Positions 31,192 to 42,989 of a stretch of 64,000 bases of DNA are shown one piece after another (the stretch's first letter is position 1; each line of letters opens with the position of its first letter). Under the pieces are notes generated by a model. The model saw nothing but the letters and a program-made list of their open reading frames with translations, had not been told where the DNA came from and ran no database searches. Location: contig CAILAC010000002.1 in NCBI GenBank assembly GCA_903832055.1, forward strand, positions 186,001-250,000, in the 5' to 3' direction. The position numbers and the translations under genes were made by a program. Origin of the DNA: an uncultured Acidobacteriota bacterium (lineage in GTDB: Bacteria > Acidobacteriota > Terriglobia > Terriglobales > Acidobacteriaceae).

Positions 31192-31393
31192 TGATGTACA
31201 ACTTCTCCAAGTTCATCGATTTCATTTATTCCCCATATAAGAGGAACTCGGAACAGTGAAAGGTTTTCAGTGAAATCGTTGACTTCTTGAACAATCGAGA
31301 ATCAGAACCGCACTTTGATATCGCTCCAAAATGCTTCGAGAAGCCGTTCCATGTCGGCATGAACCCATGAGCCCTGCACAGACCAGCTGCGAG

Positions 31394-32437
31394 TTATTTC
31401 GCATCTGGAACGTTGATCCGCCACACCTTGGCACCGGTTAAAAATGTCAGCCAGAGCGAACCATGAGCAAACCGAATACTGTCACCACCTTTGCCAGTCC
31501 ATTGCCGGACCACTTTGTTTTGCATTGGATCAATACGTGTGATTGGAAAGCCGAAGAGAGTCGCCCAAACTGACCCTCCACCGTAAGCAATTTCGCCCCC
31601 CAAGCCACTCAGGCCCGTTGGAATCGTTGCCAGCAGTTTGCCGGTAACGCTGTCAACCCGAGAGACTGTGCCATCTCCCTGGTTCAGCACCCACACTGAC
31701 CCCTCGCCGACCGTCAGGAATCGAGGCTTTGGACCAAGTGCTGTCGAGCTAACAACCTTGTTTTCCTTCGGATCGACTTGCACGAGTGCATTTCCAAGAT
31801 TGCTCGCGACCCACACAAATCCGCCTGCGAAAATAGGGTTGAATGAGCCTTTGGGTAATTGAATTCTGGCAACTACAGTATTGGTTTCCGCGTCAACTCG
31901 GTCGAGCTCACTGCTCGCAGAGGTGACCAGCCAGACGCTGCCTGCGCCGGTCGTGATTCCACCTTCCGAATCAGCCGGTCCCGCAGAAATAGTGGCCTGG
32001 ATTTTGCCCGATTCAGCATCGGCACGCACCAGCGAATGCCCACCGCAACTGGGAATCCATAAACTGCCGAAGCCGACTGCGAGGCCCGAGCAGGGCTTGT
32101 CAACCGTAATAACTGCGCCCACCTTGTTGGTCTTTGCGTCGAGTCGAACAACGTGATTGACATTTGAACTCGATACCCAAATTCCGTTATCTGTAACGGC
32201 CAACCAATCAGGTTGACCGCTTACAGGGAACTCTGAATCTGGCTTGAGCTCACTTACAGGATGTCGTATGCCCGGCTGAAGAATTCCAGTCGCCTTGGGG
32301 ATCACGGGTTCGGTTTGTGCGGCTCCCGCGAGTGTGCAAGCAGAAACACACAGCGACAATACAGACAATCGAAGACATTCATAACCCGCAGGATGAAAGC
32401 CGAAGAAAGAGAAGACATTTTTACGCAGCATTGACAA
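31394..32437 (-). CDS. Secreted YncE/virginiamycin-B-lyase-like beta-propeller
   Basis: Repeated GSLWIPSCGGHSLVRADAESGKIQATI / GSVWVLNQGDGTVSRVDSVTGKLLATIPTG blades. Confidence 0.85.
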   Translation of the reverse strand: MSMLRKNVFSFFGFHPAGYECLRLSVLSLCVSACTLAGAAQTEPVIPKATGILQPGIRHPVSELKPDSEFPVSGQPDWLAVTDNGIWVSSSNVNHVVRLDAKTNKVGAVITVDKPCSGLAVGFGSLWIPSCGGHSLVRADAESGKIQATISAGPADSEGGITTGAGSVWLVTSASSELDRVDAETNTVVARIQLPKGSFNPIFAGGFVWVASNLGNALVQVDPKENKVVSSTALGPKPRFLTVGEGSVWVLNQGDGTVSRVDSVTGKLLATIPTGLSGLGGEIAYGGGSVWATLFGFPITRIDPMQNKVVRQWTGKGGDSIRFAHGSLWLTFLTGAKVWRINVPDAK

Positions 32438-32591
32438 CTACTCTAAGCTGGACATCAACTCGATGCAATGAAAAGTTGCAATCGCTTCAGATTGACGGCT
32501 CCAACCGCTCAAGCTTGTTGAACAAGTCGTCTTAATTTCGCCAGTGTGAATAACCAATGCCCTGCGATCATTCACTGGAGCGCACGAAGCT

Positions 32592-33512
32592 TTAAGCTGG
32601 CCGTGGCTTCATTTTGCCAGGGACAAGAATCGCTTTGCCATCATTGGTCGCCACCTCAAGAAATGCTTGCGCCGCGCGAGTGAGCGTTTTATCCTTGCGA
32701 AAAACCAGTGCCAACTCGCGCTGAACTCGCATCCCCTCAACCCTCAGCGTCTTTAGCTGCCCCTGGGATTCATCTACACGCACATTCGTATGAGGCAGAA
32801 ATCCTATGCCTATCCCGGCACCAATGAGTCTTTTGAGGAGTTCACTGGATTCAAGCTCCATTGCAATACGCGGCTCTACATCTTTGCTTTGAAAAAATTG
32901 ATCTATTCTTTCTCGCTGGCGACCATGCTTCATCATGAGCAGTGGGTACTGAATGATTTCATCGAGCTTTACTGTGCCGCGATCTTCCAGGGGGTGTCCT
33001 GGCGCAGTGACAAGAATCACTTCATCCTTGTGAATGTTGTGAACGAGGAGACGACTGTCCTTGACTGGAGTAGAAACGATTCCAAAATCAACTTCACGAC
33101 TGAACACAGCTTCCAATGTCCGCGAACGCTCTGATCGCACAATACTAAGATGCACACGACTGTAGAGTTTCTTGAAATGTGCGAAAACAGTAGGCAATAC
33201 GTAAAGGCTCGTTGCCTCGCTCGTACTCACTGATAGTTCACCGCGTGCCGACTGATAGAGTTCACTCACTCCCGCAAGGATGTGGCTGTGACACTGCAAA
33301 CAATGCTCAGCAAAAGGCTCAAACAGCCGACCCGCTGCGGTGAAAGTGACTTTGCCGCCTTCTCGATCAAACAAACGCGCCCCAACTTCATTTTCAAGGG
33401 AACGAATTTGCGCGGAGATGGCAGGTTGGGTGACACCCAACTTCTCTGCAGCTCGCGAGAAGCTCTTGAGACGGCTTACGAGTTGGAAAGTCTTGAGTTG
33501 CTCAAAATCCAT
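32592..33512 (-). CDS. LysR-family transcriptional regulator
   Basis: MDFEQLKTFQLVSRLKSFSRAAEKLGVTQPAISAQIRSLENEVGARLFDREGGKVTFTAAG. Confidence 0.93.
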   Translation of the reverse strand: MDFEQLKTFQLVSRLKSFSRAAEKLGVTQPAISAQIRSLENEVGARLFDREGGKVTFTAAGRLFEPFAEHCLQCHSHILAGVSELYQSARGELSVSTSEATSLYVLPTVFAHFKKLYSRVHLSIVRSERSRTLEAVFSREVDFGIVSTPVKDSRLLVHNIHKDEVILVTAPGHPLEDRGTVKLDEIIQYPLLMMKHGRQRERIDQFFQSKDVEPRIAMELESSELLKRLIGAGIGIGFLPHTNVRVDESQGQLKTLRVEGMRVQRELALVFRKDKTLTRAAQAFLEVATNDGKAILVPGKMKPRPA

Positions 33513-33875
33513 GATGGCTGCACCATTATGTTGCCTGAATCGCAATTCGTACTGATGTCGCAGCGACTCAGTCAGGATAAACGATTCTTATATGCTACAC
33601 AATCGTTTCCAACATCGACATGCAGCAAGGCACTCTCTTTTCAATCAGCAACTGCGTATCGACGACGTTTCTATCCAATCCAACTATTTAGATCCAATAA
33701 TCGTCCCGAACACGATGTGACATGCAACACAAATAACAGTGCATCAACTCTTACTTCCCGATACCGACACCATCATTGGCGTTCACACCTTGTCCCTGCT
33801 CCTCACACTCGTGGTCCATTTCAGATTCTATTGCAATGACTGCGGCTGAATGCGACAATATTTCCAGAGGAACTT

Positions 33876-34517
33876 ATGACCTTCGCAAGACGAACTCTTA
33901 CCCTACTTTGTCTTTCAGCTCAGTTCACTCTTGCCGTGGCGGCGGCACCTGGCAATCACAAAGGTGTGTACGACTATTCGCTTGTGGGTCTTGATGGCAA
34001 GGAAGTATCCCTGTCAATGTACAAAGGCAAGACCCTGCTCATTGTCAACCTTGCAAGTCAATCTCTCTACAGGAATCAGATTTCTGCTCTGCAGGATTTA
34101 CAGGCAACATATGCTGAAAAGGGACTGGTCATCATCGGCATACCGTCTGACGATTTTGGCAAGCAGGAACTGGCGGATAATGATGCATTGAGACGTTTTT
34201 ACACGGAGTCAATGCATCTTACATTCCCAGTCTTTGCCAGAGTTCACCTCCGCGGTAACAACGCGATCCCACTGGCTAGTTTTTTGACTGAATCAAAGGA
34301 AGGCACGGGAGGCGGAGAGATCCATTGGAACTTCACTAAGTTTCTCATCGATAACCAAGGGCATCCAGTAGCGAGGTTTGAAGCTCATAGTGACCCGACG
34401 GATCCGGAGTTCAGAATTACGATCGAGCAGGTACTGGATGGTAAGTACAAGAAAAGCGAACCTACAGACAAGGATCCTCCAGCTGGCTCAAGCGACACAG
34501 ATGAGGACGCGGGCTAG
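33876..34517 (+). CDS. Secreted glutathione-peroxidase-like protein lacking the peroxidatic Cys
   Basis: LLIVNLASQSLYRNQISALQDLQATY...PSDDFGKQEL...FPVFARVHLRGNNAIPLASFL...IHWNFTKFLIDNQGHPVARF. Confidence 0.88.
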   Translation: MTFARRTLTLLCLSAQFTLAVAAAPGNHKGVYDYSLVGLDGKEVSLSMYKGKTLLIVNLASQSLYRNQISALQDLQATYAEKGLVIIGIPSDDFGKQELADNDALRRFYTESMHLTFPVFARVHLRGNNAIPLASFLTESKEGTGGGEIHWNFTKFLIDNQGHPVARFEAHSDPTDPEFRITIEQVLDGKYKKSEPTDKDPPAGSSDTDEDAG

Positions 34518-34526
34518 CAGAAGGTT

Positions 34527-34563
34527 TGGAAACGCATGATTAATGTTCATCCATGCGTTTCCA
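34527..34563. terminator. Bidirectional hairpin TGGAAACGCATG-N13-CATGCGTTTCCA
   Basis: Perfect 12-bp stem between convergent genes. Confidence 0.7.
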
Positions 34564-34571
34564 GGCACGCG

Positions 34572-36368
34572 TCAACGCGATTTCAGATATGCGCGCCAGC
34601 CGCCGAAATGTGTAATATCATCAGCGCCGATAACTCCAGACGGTTCACATAGAAAGCCCTTGACCATCGTCCCATCTTCAAGTCGAATAGTGCCAAGGCA
34701 CAAGGGGGCAGGGATCCCCATTAGAAAACTGCCCACCGTATCCTCAGGCATTGCCCACACTTCCAAATCAATTCCCGGTCCTGCAAATCCTGGCGAATGC
34801 ACCATTCCAGGCTTCGGAGGTATTGAATTTGACAGAGCAAACAGCTTGTATTCAGGGAGAGTCTTTACCTTTCGAACGAAACGGGCTTTACGCAAAGTAA
34901 GTTGCCAATTCAACGGTTCACCGCTGAGGTGCGCTCCAACCACAGCCATAAGAACACATCCACTCGGGGTTGCATCGCCCTCCAAGGGCTTTGTTTCTGA
35001 CAACAACCGTGCTGAACCACCAAGAGTCTTTGCGAGTGCTCGATGCAGATAGTCTGCCTCAAGCAAGAGTCCTTCATCTGTAAATGCCCGACCAATCAGC
35101 GAGACTCCAACGGGTAATCCATCGGGTCTCATTCCAACTGGCACCGATACCGCAGCGAGATCTAGTAGATTTACAAAGTTGGTATAGTACCCGAGCTTCG
35201 TATTTAACTCAAGAGGAGCTGACTCAACTTGTTCGACAGTATAGGTTGTAGGCGCGGTAGGCAGTAGTAGGAAGTCCACCGTATCCAAAACCACGCTCGT
35301 ACTCTGGCGAAGAGCTTTCAACTTATATTCCGCTTCAAATGCATGCACCGCAGTATACTTTTCTCCGCTCTTGATGATCTTCCCAACGGTTGGATCCATA
35401 CTACCAAGATGCTGATCGACGAAATCATGAACCGCAGCGAGGCGCTCAGCCACCCAAGGTCCACTGTAGAGTAGATCGGCAACTGCTTTGAATACACCGT
35501 AGTCAAAACGCACCTCTTCACCTCCTAACCCCCTAAGAGCTTTGATTGCATCCTGAAGGCCCTCGCGTGTGAAGTCATCCTCGAAGAACTCAAGACTCTC
35601 TTCTGTCGGGACTCCAAATTTGAACTTACCCCTGATCCAGGGAGTTGCACCCTCACCAGGTCGGGCTGTACGTGAAAAGCTGTCTTTCGCGTCTGCTCCT
35701 CGAATCACCTTCAATACCCGCGCGGCATCTCCACATGTCTCAGCAAATATAGATACACAATCCAACGTTTTACATGCGGGTACTACGCCATGGGTGCTTA
35801 CTAACCCCCGAGTGGGTTTGAGGCCGACCAGATTATTAAAAGCTGCTGGAACCCGACCCGAGCCTGCAGTATCCGTGCCCAATGAAAAGCTCACCACTCC
35901 TTGTCCGACTGCAACCGCTGAGCCTGAACTTGACCCTCCTGATATGTACTTGCTGTTGAACACGCTCGAACAAACACCGTAAGGAGAACGGACACCAACA
36001 AGTCCAGTTGCGAATTGATCCATATTAGTTTTGCCAATCAGAATTGCTCCCGCCCGCAGGAGACGATCAACAACTTCCGCTGAAGAAGTTGGTATGTAGG
36101 CAAAGTCTGGGCAACCAGCAGTCGTCGCCATTCCAACTACATCGATATTATCCTTCACCGCAAACGGAATACCATACAAAGACAAGGAAGCATCGGGACC
36201 TGCTTCCTCTAATAGACACGCCCTTTCGAGATTAGCCTGTTCATCAACGAGCGTAATCCAGACTGGTCGTTCACCTTTCTCACGGATCTGTGCATATATC
36301 TCTTTAACCACCTGGCTCGGTGAAACTGCGCCAGTTTTATATGCCTGCAAAAGTGTACCAATGTCCAC
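34572..36368 (-). CDS. atzF: Allophanate hydrolase
   Basis: Amidase signature GGSSSGSAVAVGQGVVSFSLGTDTAGSGRVPAAFNN; C-terminal allophanate hydrolase domain. Confidence 0.92.
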   Translation of the reverse strand: MDIGTLLQAYKTGAVSPSQVVKEIYAQIREKGERPVWITLVDEQANLERACLLEEAGPDASLSLYGIPFAVKDNIDVVGMATTAGCPDFAYIPTSSAEVVDRLLRAGAILIGKTNMDQFATGLVGVRSPYGVCSSVFNSKYISGGSSSGSAVAVGQGVVSFSLGTDTAGSGRVPAAFNNLVGLKPTRGLVSTHGVVPACKTLDCVSIFAETCGDAARVLKVIRGADAKDSFSRTARPGEGATPWIRGKFKFGVPTEESLEFFEDDFTREGLQDAIKALRGLGGEEVRFDYGVFKAVADLLYSGPWVAERLAAVHDFVDQHLGSMDPTVGKIIKSGEKYTAVHAFEAEYKLKALRQSTSVVLDTVDFLLLPTAPTTYTVEQVESAPLELNTKLGYYTNFVNLLDLAAVSVPVGMRPDGLPVGVSLIGRAFTDEGLLLEADYLHRALAKTLGGSARLLSETKPLEGDATPSGCVLMAVVGAHLSGEPLNWQLTLRKARFVRKVKTLPEYKLFALSNSIPPKPGMVHSPGFAGPGIDLEVWAMPEDTVGSFLMGIPAPLCLGTIRLEDGTMVKGFLCEPSGVIGADDITHFGGWRAYLKSR

Positions 36369-36387
36369 TGTATGGATTCCCCCTGTC

Positions 36388-39300
36388 CTACTCGGTTCTT
36401 AATACAACCAACGCCTGTCCGGCCTGAACAATTCTTCCAGTCGAGCAATGAATCGCTACGATGACCCCTGTAACGGGTGAAGCAATTACAATCTCAGTCT
36501 TCATTGCGTCTAACACTATTAGTTTCGCGCCTTTACTGACCTGCTGACCAAGTTCGATGGCAATCTGAAAGACACTTGCCGTCATGGGCGCTGTAATGAG
36601 CTCGCATCCTTCATCCACTTGAACCATTTTGTCACTTGATTCAACCGGGGTCGGAGACACATCAACGTCTGCTTGTCCATTAATCCGCCATCGCTCACGT
36701 TCTTCACTGAAAGCCTCACGCTGCCTGATCTGGAAATCAGCAACCTCCGTAGCGATAGATGCCAAGAAGCCGTTGTACTCCGCCAAGTTAAACGAACCAT
36801 TCCTGATCTCCAGATCATAGGCGCCATGCAGAATGTCGCTACGCATCTTGAGCAAGTCAGAACTCGTTACGGGAAAGAAACGGATCTGATCGAAGAACCG
36901 CAAGGACCAAGGGGTTTGTGAAGGGAATGTCTTTGTGATTCGATGAGTGTTCCATACCTGGACTGTGCGGCCGACTAACTGATAGCCGCCTGGCCCCTCC
37001 ATACCGTAGACGCACATATAAGCGCCACCAATTCCAACCGCATTTTCCGGAGTCCACGTTCGTGCAGGATTGTACTTTGTCGTGACTAGACGATGTCGAG
37101 GGTCAGTTGGTGTTGCCACAGGTGCTCCCAGATAGACATCCCCAAGTCCCAATACCAAGTAACTCGCTGCATTAACAATCTTGCGAACTTCCTCTACAGA
37201 GTCCAATCCGTTGATCCGACGAATGAACTCGATGTTGTCTGGACACCAGGGCGCATCTGGCCGCACTGAACTCGAATATTTTACCTGTGCAAGTTGTGTA
37301 GCAGGATCATTCCATGAAAGGGGCATATAGACCGTACGAGATGGGACCGTAACATCGCCGTCCTCTGGCATATCTCGGCCGATTGCTTCAAGGGCTTCCA
37401 AGAGATCCCGTCTTGAGAGTTTACGATTGTCGTAATGGATTTGGAGCGACCTGACACCGGGTGTAACATCGATAAGACCAGGAAGCGCCAGACCAGCTAG
37501 CTTACCTTGAAGCAGATGAACGCGAAATCTCAGGGCAAGGTCAAGCACGTTGGTGCCGTACTCGATGAGCAAGTACTTATCACCATCAGCCCGATACGTA
37601 GTGGCAGGATTGCGGCTAGTGACACGACGCACGATTTCCGATTCATATTGAGGAACTTCAGGTAGAGTTGGCAGTATGCCGGTAAGTTCTTCGATGCAAC
37701 TATCGATATCGCTTTCACACTGTCTCGCTAGTCTCTCACTTACCCTTACGAACCGAACACTGTCGCCAGCTTTCAATTGTCCAAGCTTCCACAGTTCGGC
37801 AGATATTACTACACCGGGGCAGACAAATCCCCCGAGGCTTGGACCATCGGGGCCGAGTAAAATCGGCATGTCTCCAGTAAAGTCGATAGAACCTACAGCA
37901 TATGCGTTATCGTGAATGTTAGATGGGTGTAGCCCTGCTTCTCCTCCATCTTTTCGCGCCCACTTGGGCTTAGGTCCAACAAGTCGGATTCCAGTTCGGT
38001 CAGACTGGTAATGGACTTGCCATGCTGTTGTGAAAATCATTTCGATATCATCGTCAGTAAAAAAATCAGGCGAACCATGTGGACCGTACATGACCCCAAG
38101 TTTCCAGGACCGGCTATAGTCCGGAAGCGATTCTGGAGGCAATATTCTTTCCACAAAGTTTGCTGGAGACTTCTTGAAGTGAACTATGTCTCCGGTTCGT
38201 AATGATCGACCTACATGACCTCCAAAGCCTCCGAGCATGAATGTACTTCTACTTCCTAAAAACTCAGGTACCTCAATTCCACCCTCGATTGCGACATAAG
38301 TCCGTGTACCAGAACCTTTCACCGAAGAGAATTGCAGAACGCTTCCCGCTTCAATGGAAATTGAACGCCAGCAAAGTACCGGTGCACCGTTCAAGTGCGC
38401 ATTCATATCTGCACCACAAATGGCCACTACCGCATTTGCGTCGAACTTGATTTTTGCACCTATCCCAGTCATCTCCAACGCAGGTGATTTTTCGTCGTTT
38501 CCAACCAAGCGATTTGCGAGACGAAAAGCCAGTGAGTCCATCGGACCTGAAGGTGGAACTCCGACGTGCCAATAGCCAACCCTTCCCGGATAATCTTGAA
38601 TCGTAGTCTGCGTGCCACCTTCAAGCACTTCAAAGGCATTCCTACCGATAGCAAGGGTTGCTAACGTAGACGTTGTCATTTCACCGCTCACAAAGATCGG
38701 AGACTTTACGACTGAGCGCAAGTAGCGGAGATTTGTCTCTGTGCCGGAAAGAGCAGTATTAGCCAGTGCAGCTTGCATCTTACTGACTGCCGTCTCCCTA
38801 TCGCTCCCAGTTACGATTATCTTAGCGATCATTGGATCGTAGTATGGCGAGATCTGCGTTCCACGCTCGACCCATGTCTCCACTCGCGCTAAGTCCGGTC
38901 CCGGGAAGTTGACCTCTGAGAGCTTTCCAGGAGCGGGCATAAATCCCTTAGCAGCATCTTCGGCATAGATTCGAGCCTCAAGTGAAACTCCAAAAGGCGC
39001 TATTAAGAATGACTGGAGCGAAGGCAATTCTCCGGCGGATTCAAGAATCATCATTTCTACCAGATCAAGTCCTGTAACTTGCTCCGTGACACCATGCTCC
39101 ACCTGCAAACGAGTGTTCACTTCGAGAAAGTAGAACTCTGAAGAATCCACGTCAAACAAATACTCGACAGTCCCTGCAGAACGGTAATTCACCGCCTTGC
39201 CAAGTAGAATAGCGCAATCAAATAGCCGCGCCTGCATTTCGGCACTCAGTCCCGGGACCGGAGTTTCTTCCAACACTTTCTGATGCCTTCGCTGAGCAGA

Positions 39301-39984
39301 GCAATCACGAGCACCAAGGGCAATAATTTCGCCAGAGCCGTCTCCAAATATCTGAACTTCTACATGCTTGGCTCTTGGGATATATTTCTCAAGATAGACA
39401 CGTCCATCTCCAAAACTATTGGCACTCAAGCGCACGACTGAGTCATAAGCCTGTTCCAACTGCTCTTGGTCCATGCAGACTCGCATGCCAATGCCGCCAC
39501 CGCCTGCCGAACTTTTCAACATGACGGGATAGGTAAGCCGATTAGCAGACCCGATAGCGTCCTGCAGATCCTTGAGCAAGCCGGATCCTGTCAATAGCGG
39601 GACGCCGCATTGTTGCGCAATTTCGCGGGCAGTGTGTTTGAGACCAAACGCTTCAATGTGATCAGTAGCAGGCCCAATAAAGACGATACCATTCTGTTCG
39701 CAGGCACGTGCGAATTCAATGCTTTCGCTCAAGAAGCCATATCCCGGATGAATTGCCTGGGCACCGCTCTTAATCGCCGCCATAATCACCGCATCAATCG
39801 AAAGGTAGCTCGCTGATGCGGGGGCGGGGCCGATGCAATAGGCTTCATCTGCGTCGAGGACATGACGTGAATCTGCATCTGCCTCAGAATATACACAGAC
39901 TGATGCGATCTGCATTTTCTTCAGTGTTCTAAGGATTCGACAGGCAATAGCACCGCGATTGGCGATGAGGACTTTAGTAAACAT
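36388..39984 (-). CDS. Urea/guanidine carboxylase (biotin carboxylase + AHS2/AHS1 + BCCP)
   Basis: [90 protein letters not shown]. Confidence 0.93.
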   Translation of the reverse strand: MFTKVLIANRGAIACRILRTLKKMQIASVCVYSEADADSRHVLDADEAYCIGPAPASASYLSIDAVIMAAIKSGAQAIHPGYGFLSESIEFARACEQNGIVFIGPATDHIEAFGLKHTAREIAQQCGVPLLTGSGLLKDLQDAIGSANRLTYPVMLKSSAGGGGIGMRVCMDQEQLEQAYDSVVRLSANSFGDGRVYLEKYIPRAKHVEVQIFGDGSGEIIALGARDCSAQRRHQKVLEETPVPGLSAEMQARLFDCAILLGKAVNYRSAGTVEYLFDVDSSEFYFLEVNTRLQVEHGVTEQVTGLDLVEMMILESAGELPSLQSFLIAPFGVSLEARIYAEDAAKGFMPAPGKLSEVNFPGPDLARVETWVERGTQISPYYDPMIAKIIVTGSDRETAVSKMQAALANTALSGTETNLRYLRSVVKSPIFVSGEMTTSTLATLAIGRNAFEVLEGGTQTTIQDYPGRVGYWHVGVPPSGPMDSLAFRLANRLVGNDEKSPALEMTGIGAKIKFDANAVVAICGADMNAHLNGAPVLCWRSISIEAGSVLQFSSVKGSGTRTYVAIEGGIEVPEFLGSRSTFMLGGFGGHVGRSLRTGDIVHFKKSPANFVERILPPESLPDYSRSWKLGVMYGPHGSPDFFTDDDIEMIFTTAWQVHYQSDRTGIRLVGPKPKWARKDGGEAGLHPSNIHDNAYAVGSIDFTGDMPILLGPDGPSLGGFVCPGVVISAELWKLGQLKAGDSVRFVRVSERLARQCESDIDSCIEELTGILPTLPEVPQYESEIVRRVTSRNPATTYRADGDKYLLIEYGTNVLDLALRFRVHLLQGKLAGLALPGLIDVTPGVRSLQIHYDNRKLSRRDLLEALEAIGRDMPEDGDVTVPSRTVYMPLSWNDPATQLAQVKYSSSVRPDAPWCPDNIEFIRRINGLDSVEEVRKIVNAASYLVLGLGDVYLGAPVATPTDPRHRLVTTKYNPARTWTPENAVGIGGAYMCVYGMEGPGGYQLVGRTVQVWNTHRITKTFPSQTPWSLRFFDQIRFFPVTSSDLLKMRSDILHGAYDLEIRNGSFNLAEYNGFLASIATEVADFQIRQREAFSEERERWRINGQADVDVSPTPVESSDKMVQVDEGCELITAPMTASVFQIAIELGQQVSKGAKLIVLDAMKTEIVIASPVTGVIVAIHCSTGRIVQAGQALVVLRTE

Positions 39985-40633
39985 TGCTCTCCCATACAAG
40001 AATTTGGACAGGAGTTGGATTGTAGCCGTTACATGGATTGTTGAGCTGCGGACAATTGCTTATGACCATGAGGACATCCATCTCGGCCCTCAACTCAACA
40101 TATTTACCTGAGTCTGACACTCCATCTTCGAAAGTGAGCTTACCTTCTGGTGTAACCGGCACATTCATGAAGAAATTGATATTGCTTGTGATGTCACGCT
40201 TATCCATGCCACGGTTCCACGTTTGAATCCCTTTCATGAAGCTATTTCGGCATGCGTGCATCGATCGCTTACTCACGTCGTAGCGGACCATGTTACTTTC
40301 CGTAGCGCAAGCGCCTCCCAAGGTGTCATGGCGGCCACAGGTGTCTGAAGTAATGGTCAGTAGAATATTTCCGTTGGTCGAAAGCAGGCGACTTCCCGTA
40401 GTCAAGTAGATGTTACCCTGTTCACGGATCGTGTCTTGGGCGCTATATCGGTCAGCATAATCATGGGCATTATAGAAGATGGTATCGACAGCCTGGTTGC
40501 CCTCAAGATCAACGATACGAACGTACATTCCCTTTTTTATTTCCAGAACAAAAGGATCGCCAGCATCCACGACAAAGCTGTGCAGTGCTGCCTCTGGCTT
40601 AAGTGGGCTCGGCTTCAGCATAGTTGTAGGCAC
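39974..40633 (-). CDS. DUF1989 urea carboxylase-associated protein (carboxyguanidine deiminase subunit-like)
   Basis: [53 protein letters not shown]; adjacent to the carboxylase. Confidence 0.9.
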   Translation of the reverse strand: MPTTMLKPSPLKPEAALHSFVVDAGDPFVLEIKKGMYVRIVDLEGNQAVDTIFYNAHDYADRYSAQDTIREQGNIYLTTGSRLLSTNGNILLTITSDTCGRHDTLGGACATESNMVRYDVSKRSMHACRNSFMKGIQTWNRGMDKRDITSNINFFMNVPVTPEGKLTFEDGVSDSGKYVELRAEMDVLMVISNCPQLNNPCNGYNPTPVQILVWESNVY

Positions 40634-40649
40634 GTATTCCTCTCCAGGA

Positions 40650-41411
40650 TTAAAGAAAATATAACTCGGTCATCACAAAGCCGCGGGTGTTTTCGGGGCA
40701 CAAGGTCCGGCAGCGGTCATCCCGTGTCGGCGTTGAGACACGTTTTACACTAATTTCCACTGGTTTCGGTGCATATTCTGGATCGGCATTCAGGGGATGT
40801 GGAGAAGTGTTTAACATCACCAGAACATTCATTTCTGCGCGAAGTTCGATGTAGCTACCCTTCGGGGAGTTATTAGCGAAGTATTGCAGATTGCCGGATT
40901 CGTCAACTACAACTTTGCTGAAGAAATTTACCGTTGCATGAAGATCGCGCGGACCCATCCCATACTTGCCGAGCTCAACCAGAAAGCCATCACGCGCGTT
41001 TTGATGCCATTCATTTCGAGCTTGTTGATAGGTCAGCTTGCCGTATTTGCGTTCCACTGACGCTGCGTTGGAAATACCGGCGATAGGATCATGCCAGCCC
41101 ACAGTGTCTTCTGTAATCGAACAGAGAACTCTGCCCATGTCGGAGAAGAGCACATGACCCTCGCGCAGTCTGGCAGTGTGCTGTGCCTTGAGCGTGTCGG
41201 GCAAGTTGAAGCGCTCGGAGGGATTTTCGAAGTTGAGAAAATAGGCAGCCACATTGGCGTCGCCTTCAAGGTCTACGATCCTGAGCGCGGTTCCACGTTT
41301 GAGCACATGCGACCATGTGGCTCCTCCGGGTAGGACTTCGGTAAAGAGCGGCGACAATTCCATAGAGATTTCCCCTGTTGCACAAAAGGTCAAAGAGATC
41401 GACCTGCGCAA
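40650..41411 (-). CDS. DUF1989 urea carboxylase-associated protein (second paralogue)
   Basis: [71 protein letters not shown]. Confidence 0.9.
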   Translation of the reverse strand: MRRSISLTFCATGEISMELSPLFTEVLPGGATWSHVLKRGTALRIVDLEGDANVAAYFLNFENPSERFNLPDTLKAQHTARLREGHVLFSDMGRVLCSITEDTVGWHDPIAGISNAASVERKYGKLTYQQARNEWHQNARDGFLVELGKYGMGPRDLHATVNFFSKVVVDESGNLQYFANNSPKGSYIELRAEMNVLVMLNTSPHPLNADPEYAPKPVEISVKRVSTPTRDDRCRTLCPENTRGFVMTELYFL

Positions 41412-41912
41412 ACACTAGTAGACAAATTGGATGGAAGCTGCTCACCACGAGGTCTTGGGCGCAGCTATGAGGGGACTATTTCTGATGGGACGGTGGACCG
41501 CAGCAAACGTCCATGAAGATCATGCGCAACTGGACCTTTATTGAGATTCGTCGGAGTGTCCGGGGCACAATCATGAACGTAGAGTAGCACGAGTGACGCA
41601 AACTGCAAGCCAAAAAATCCCCCTACACCAATTGCGATTGCAATGATTCCTTATGCATGTGTAGGCACGATTCCGAGGAGCGACCAGGACCCCGTACGCA
41701 GTATAGTCTTTATTTATGTGCCGCATAAAGCACAGGCTGGAGAGCAGAAGAGGATGACCCGTGCCGAAGTTGGAGTCTGGTCGCGGATTCAATCCTTCTT
41801 CCTTACAAACGGGCAAGAGGTACTTGGATGACTCGAGCAAGTTCGGCCGATATCTACCTAAAGTGCACGCTCTAAATTTCGACTTCAGTAGATACTTTCA
41901 CTTACGCGCAAA

Positions 41913-42953
41913 CTATCGCGGCGTCCACTGTGGATGGCTGGTGAAGAGGCCTCCCAGAAAGCCCAGTTGATATACAAGGAAGCTGCCAAAGCACACACTA
42001 ACCATGCCCGACGCCAGGCTTAGATAGTGACCGAGTCTGATAAATCGGTCGCCGGCAAAGGTGAGCGGCAACGCGATTGCGCACGTCATGCACATCATCC
42101 CGATCATGGTTCCGAAGCCAAAGATCAGGAGATAGATCGTGGCCCAGTATTGGTTGTGAATGGTTGACAAGACCAAAAGCGCTACGGCCGCTGAGCCCGC
42201 AAGGCCGTGCACCAAGCCGATTACCAGTGGTCGAATGCACTGGAATAGGCCAAAGCGACCTATTGGATTTTCGAAAAGCTGGGACAGCTTCGAGGGCGAG
42301 TCTACACCGGCCGACAGCGAAATAAAGATGGAGGGTGAGAATCGCGCAATCATGCGTTGCATGACTCCGCTCAAATTGAGCAAGCCGAGCAAAATGAGCA
42401 TGATAGCGACGCTGAACTCCATCGAGAGGCCCAGCCGCGGGGGAATCTCTACCCCGAAAAGGATAATCAGTGAACCCACGGCAAAGATGGTGATCGTATG
42501 ACCTAATCCCCATATCGAACCGATGATTGCCGCGTTACGAATGCTGCGTTGCTTGCTGACAATGGTTGAAATTGCCACGACATGGTCTGCGTCTGTCGAG
42601 TGACGCATCCCCAGCACTAAGCCCAATCCTGTAACGAAGAGGAGTGGTCCTAGTTTTTCTCTCGTCAACAGTCCAAGTGGCAGATGCGTTGCGGCTAGAG
42701 CATACAGCGTGAGTGCTGAACCGCCCGTCACCAGCAGCGAGGCCAGACTCAACACCAGCCATCGACTGCTTACCAATTGAACCTGTGCAGTGGCGCGATG
42801 AACACTCCCATCCGCATGAAAGTGGTCAGCACTCGCACTGGTCACTTTGCGTAAAAACAGCAGACAGCCCAACCCCGCCAGCGTGACGCCAACCAGCAAT
42901 TCGAACCAGGGATACGACTGTACCCACCCCGTGAATAGAGATAGCGAAAGCAA
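41913..42953 (-). CDS. HoxN/NixA-type nickel/cobalt transporter
   Basis: GMRHSTDADHVVAISTIV (HX4DH motif); GSIWGLGHTITIF. Confidence 0.85.
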   Translation of the reverse strand: MLSLSLFTGWVQSYPWFELLVGVTLAGLGCLLFLRKVTSASADHFHADGSVHRATAQVQLVSSRWLVLSLASLLVTGGSALTLYALAATHLPLGLLTREKLGPLLFVTGLGLVLGMRHSTDADHVVAISTIVSKQRSIRNAAIIGSIWGLGHTITIFAVGSLIILFGVEIPPRLGLSMEFSVAIMLILLGLLNLSGVMQRMIARFSPSIFISLSAGVDSPSKLSQLFENPIGRFGLFQCIRPLVIGLVHGLAGSAAVALLVLSTIHNQYWATIYLLIFGFGTMIGMMCMTCAIALPLTFAGDRFIRLGHYLSLASGMVSVCFGSFLVYQLGFLGGLFTSHPQWTPR

Positions 42954-42989
42954 GATTGCTCCTGGACTACATCTGATGACTGCCTGAAG

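Noticed and set aside
41412-41912. Possible guanidine (ykkC) riboswitch upstream of the DUF1989 genes
   Set aside because: Read the minus-strand sequence for the conserved CTAGGGTTCCG / CTGGTCCGAGAG / AAAAGCCCGGGAG-type segments and did not find them; a covariance search would be decisive
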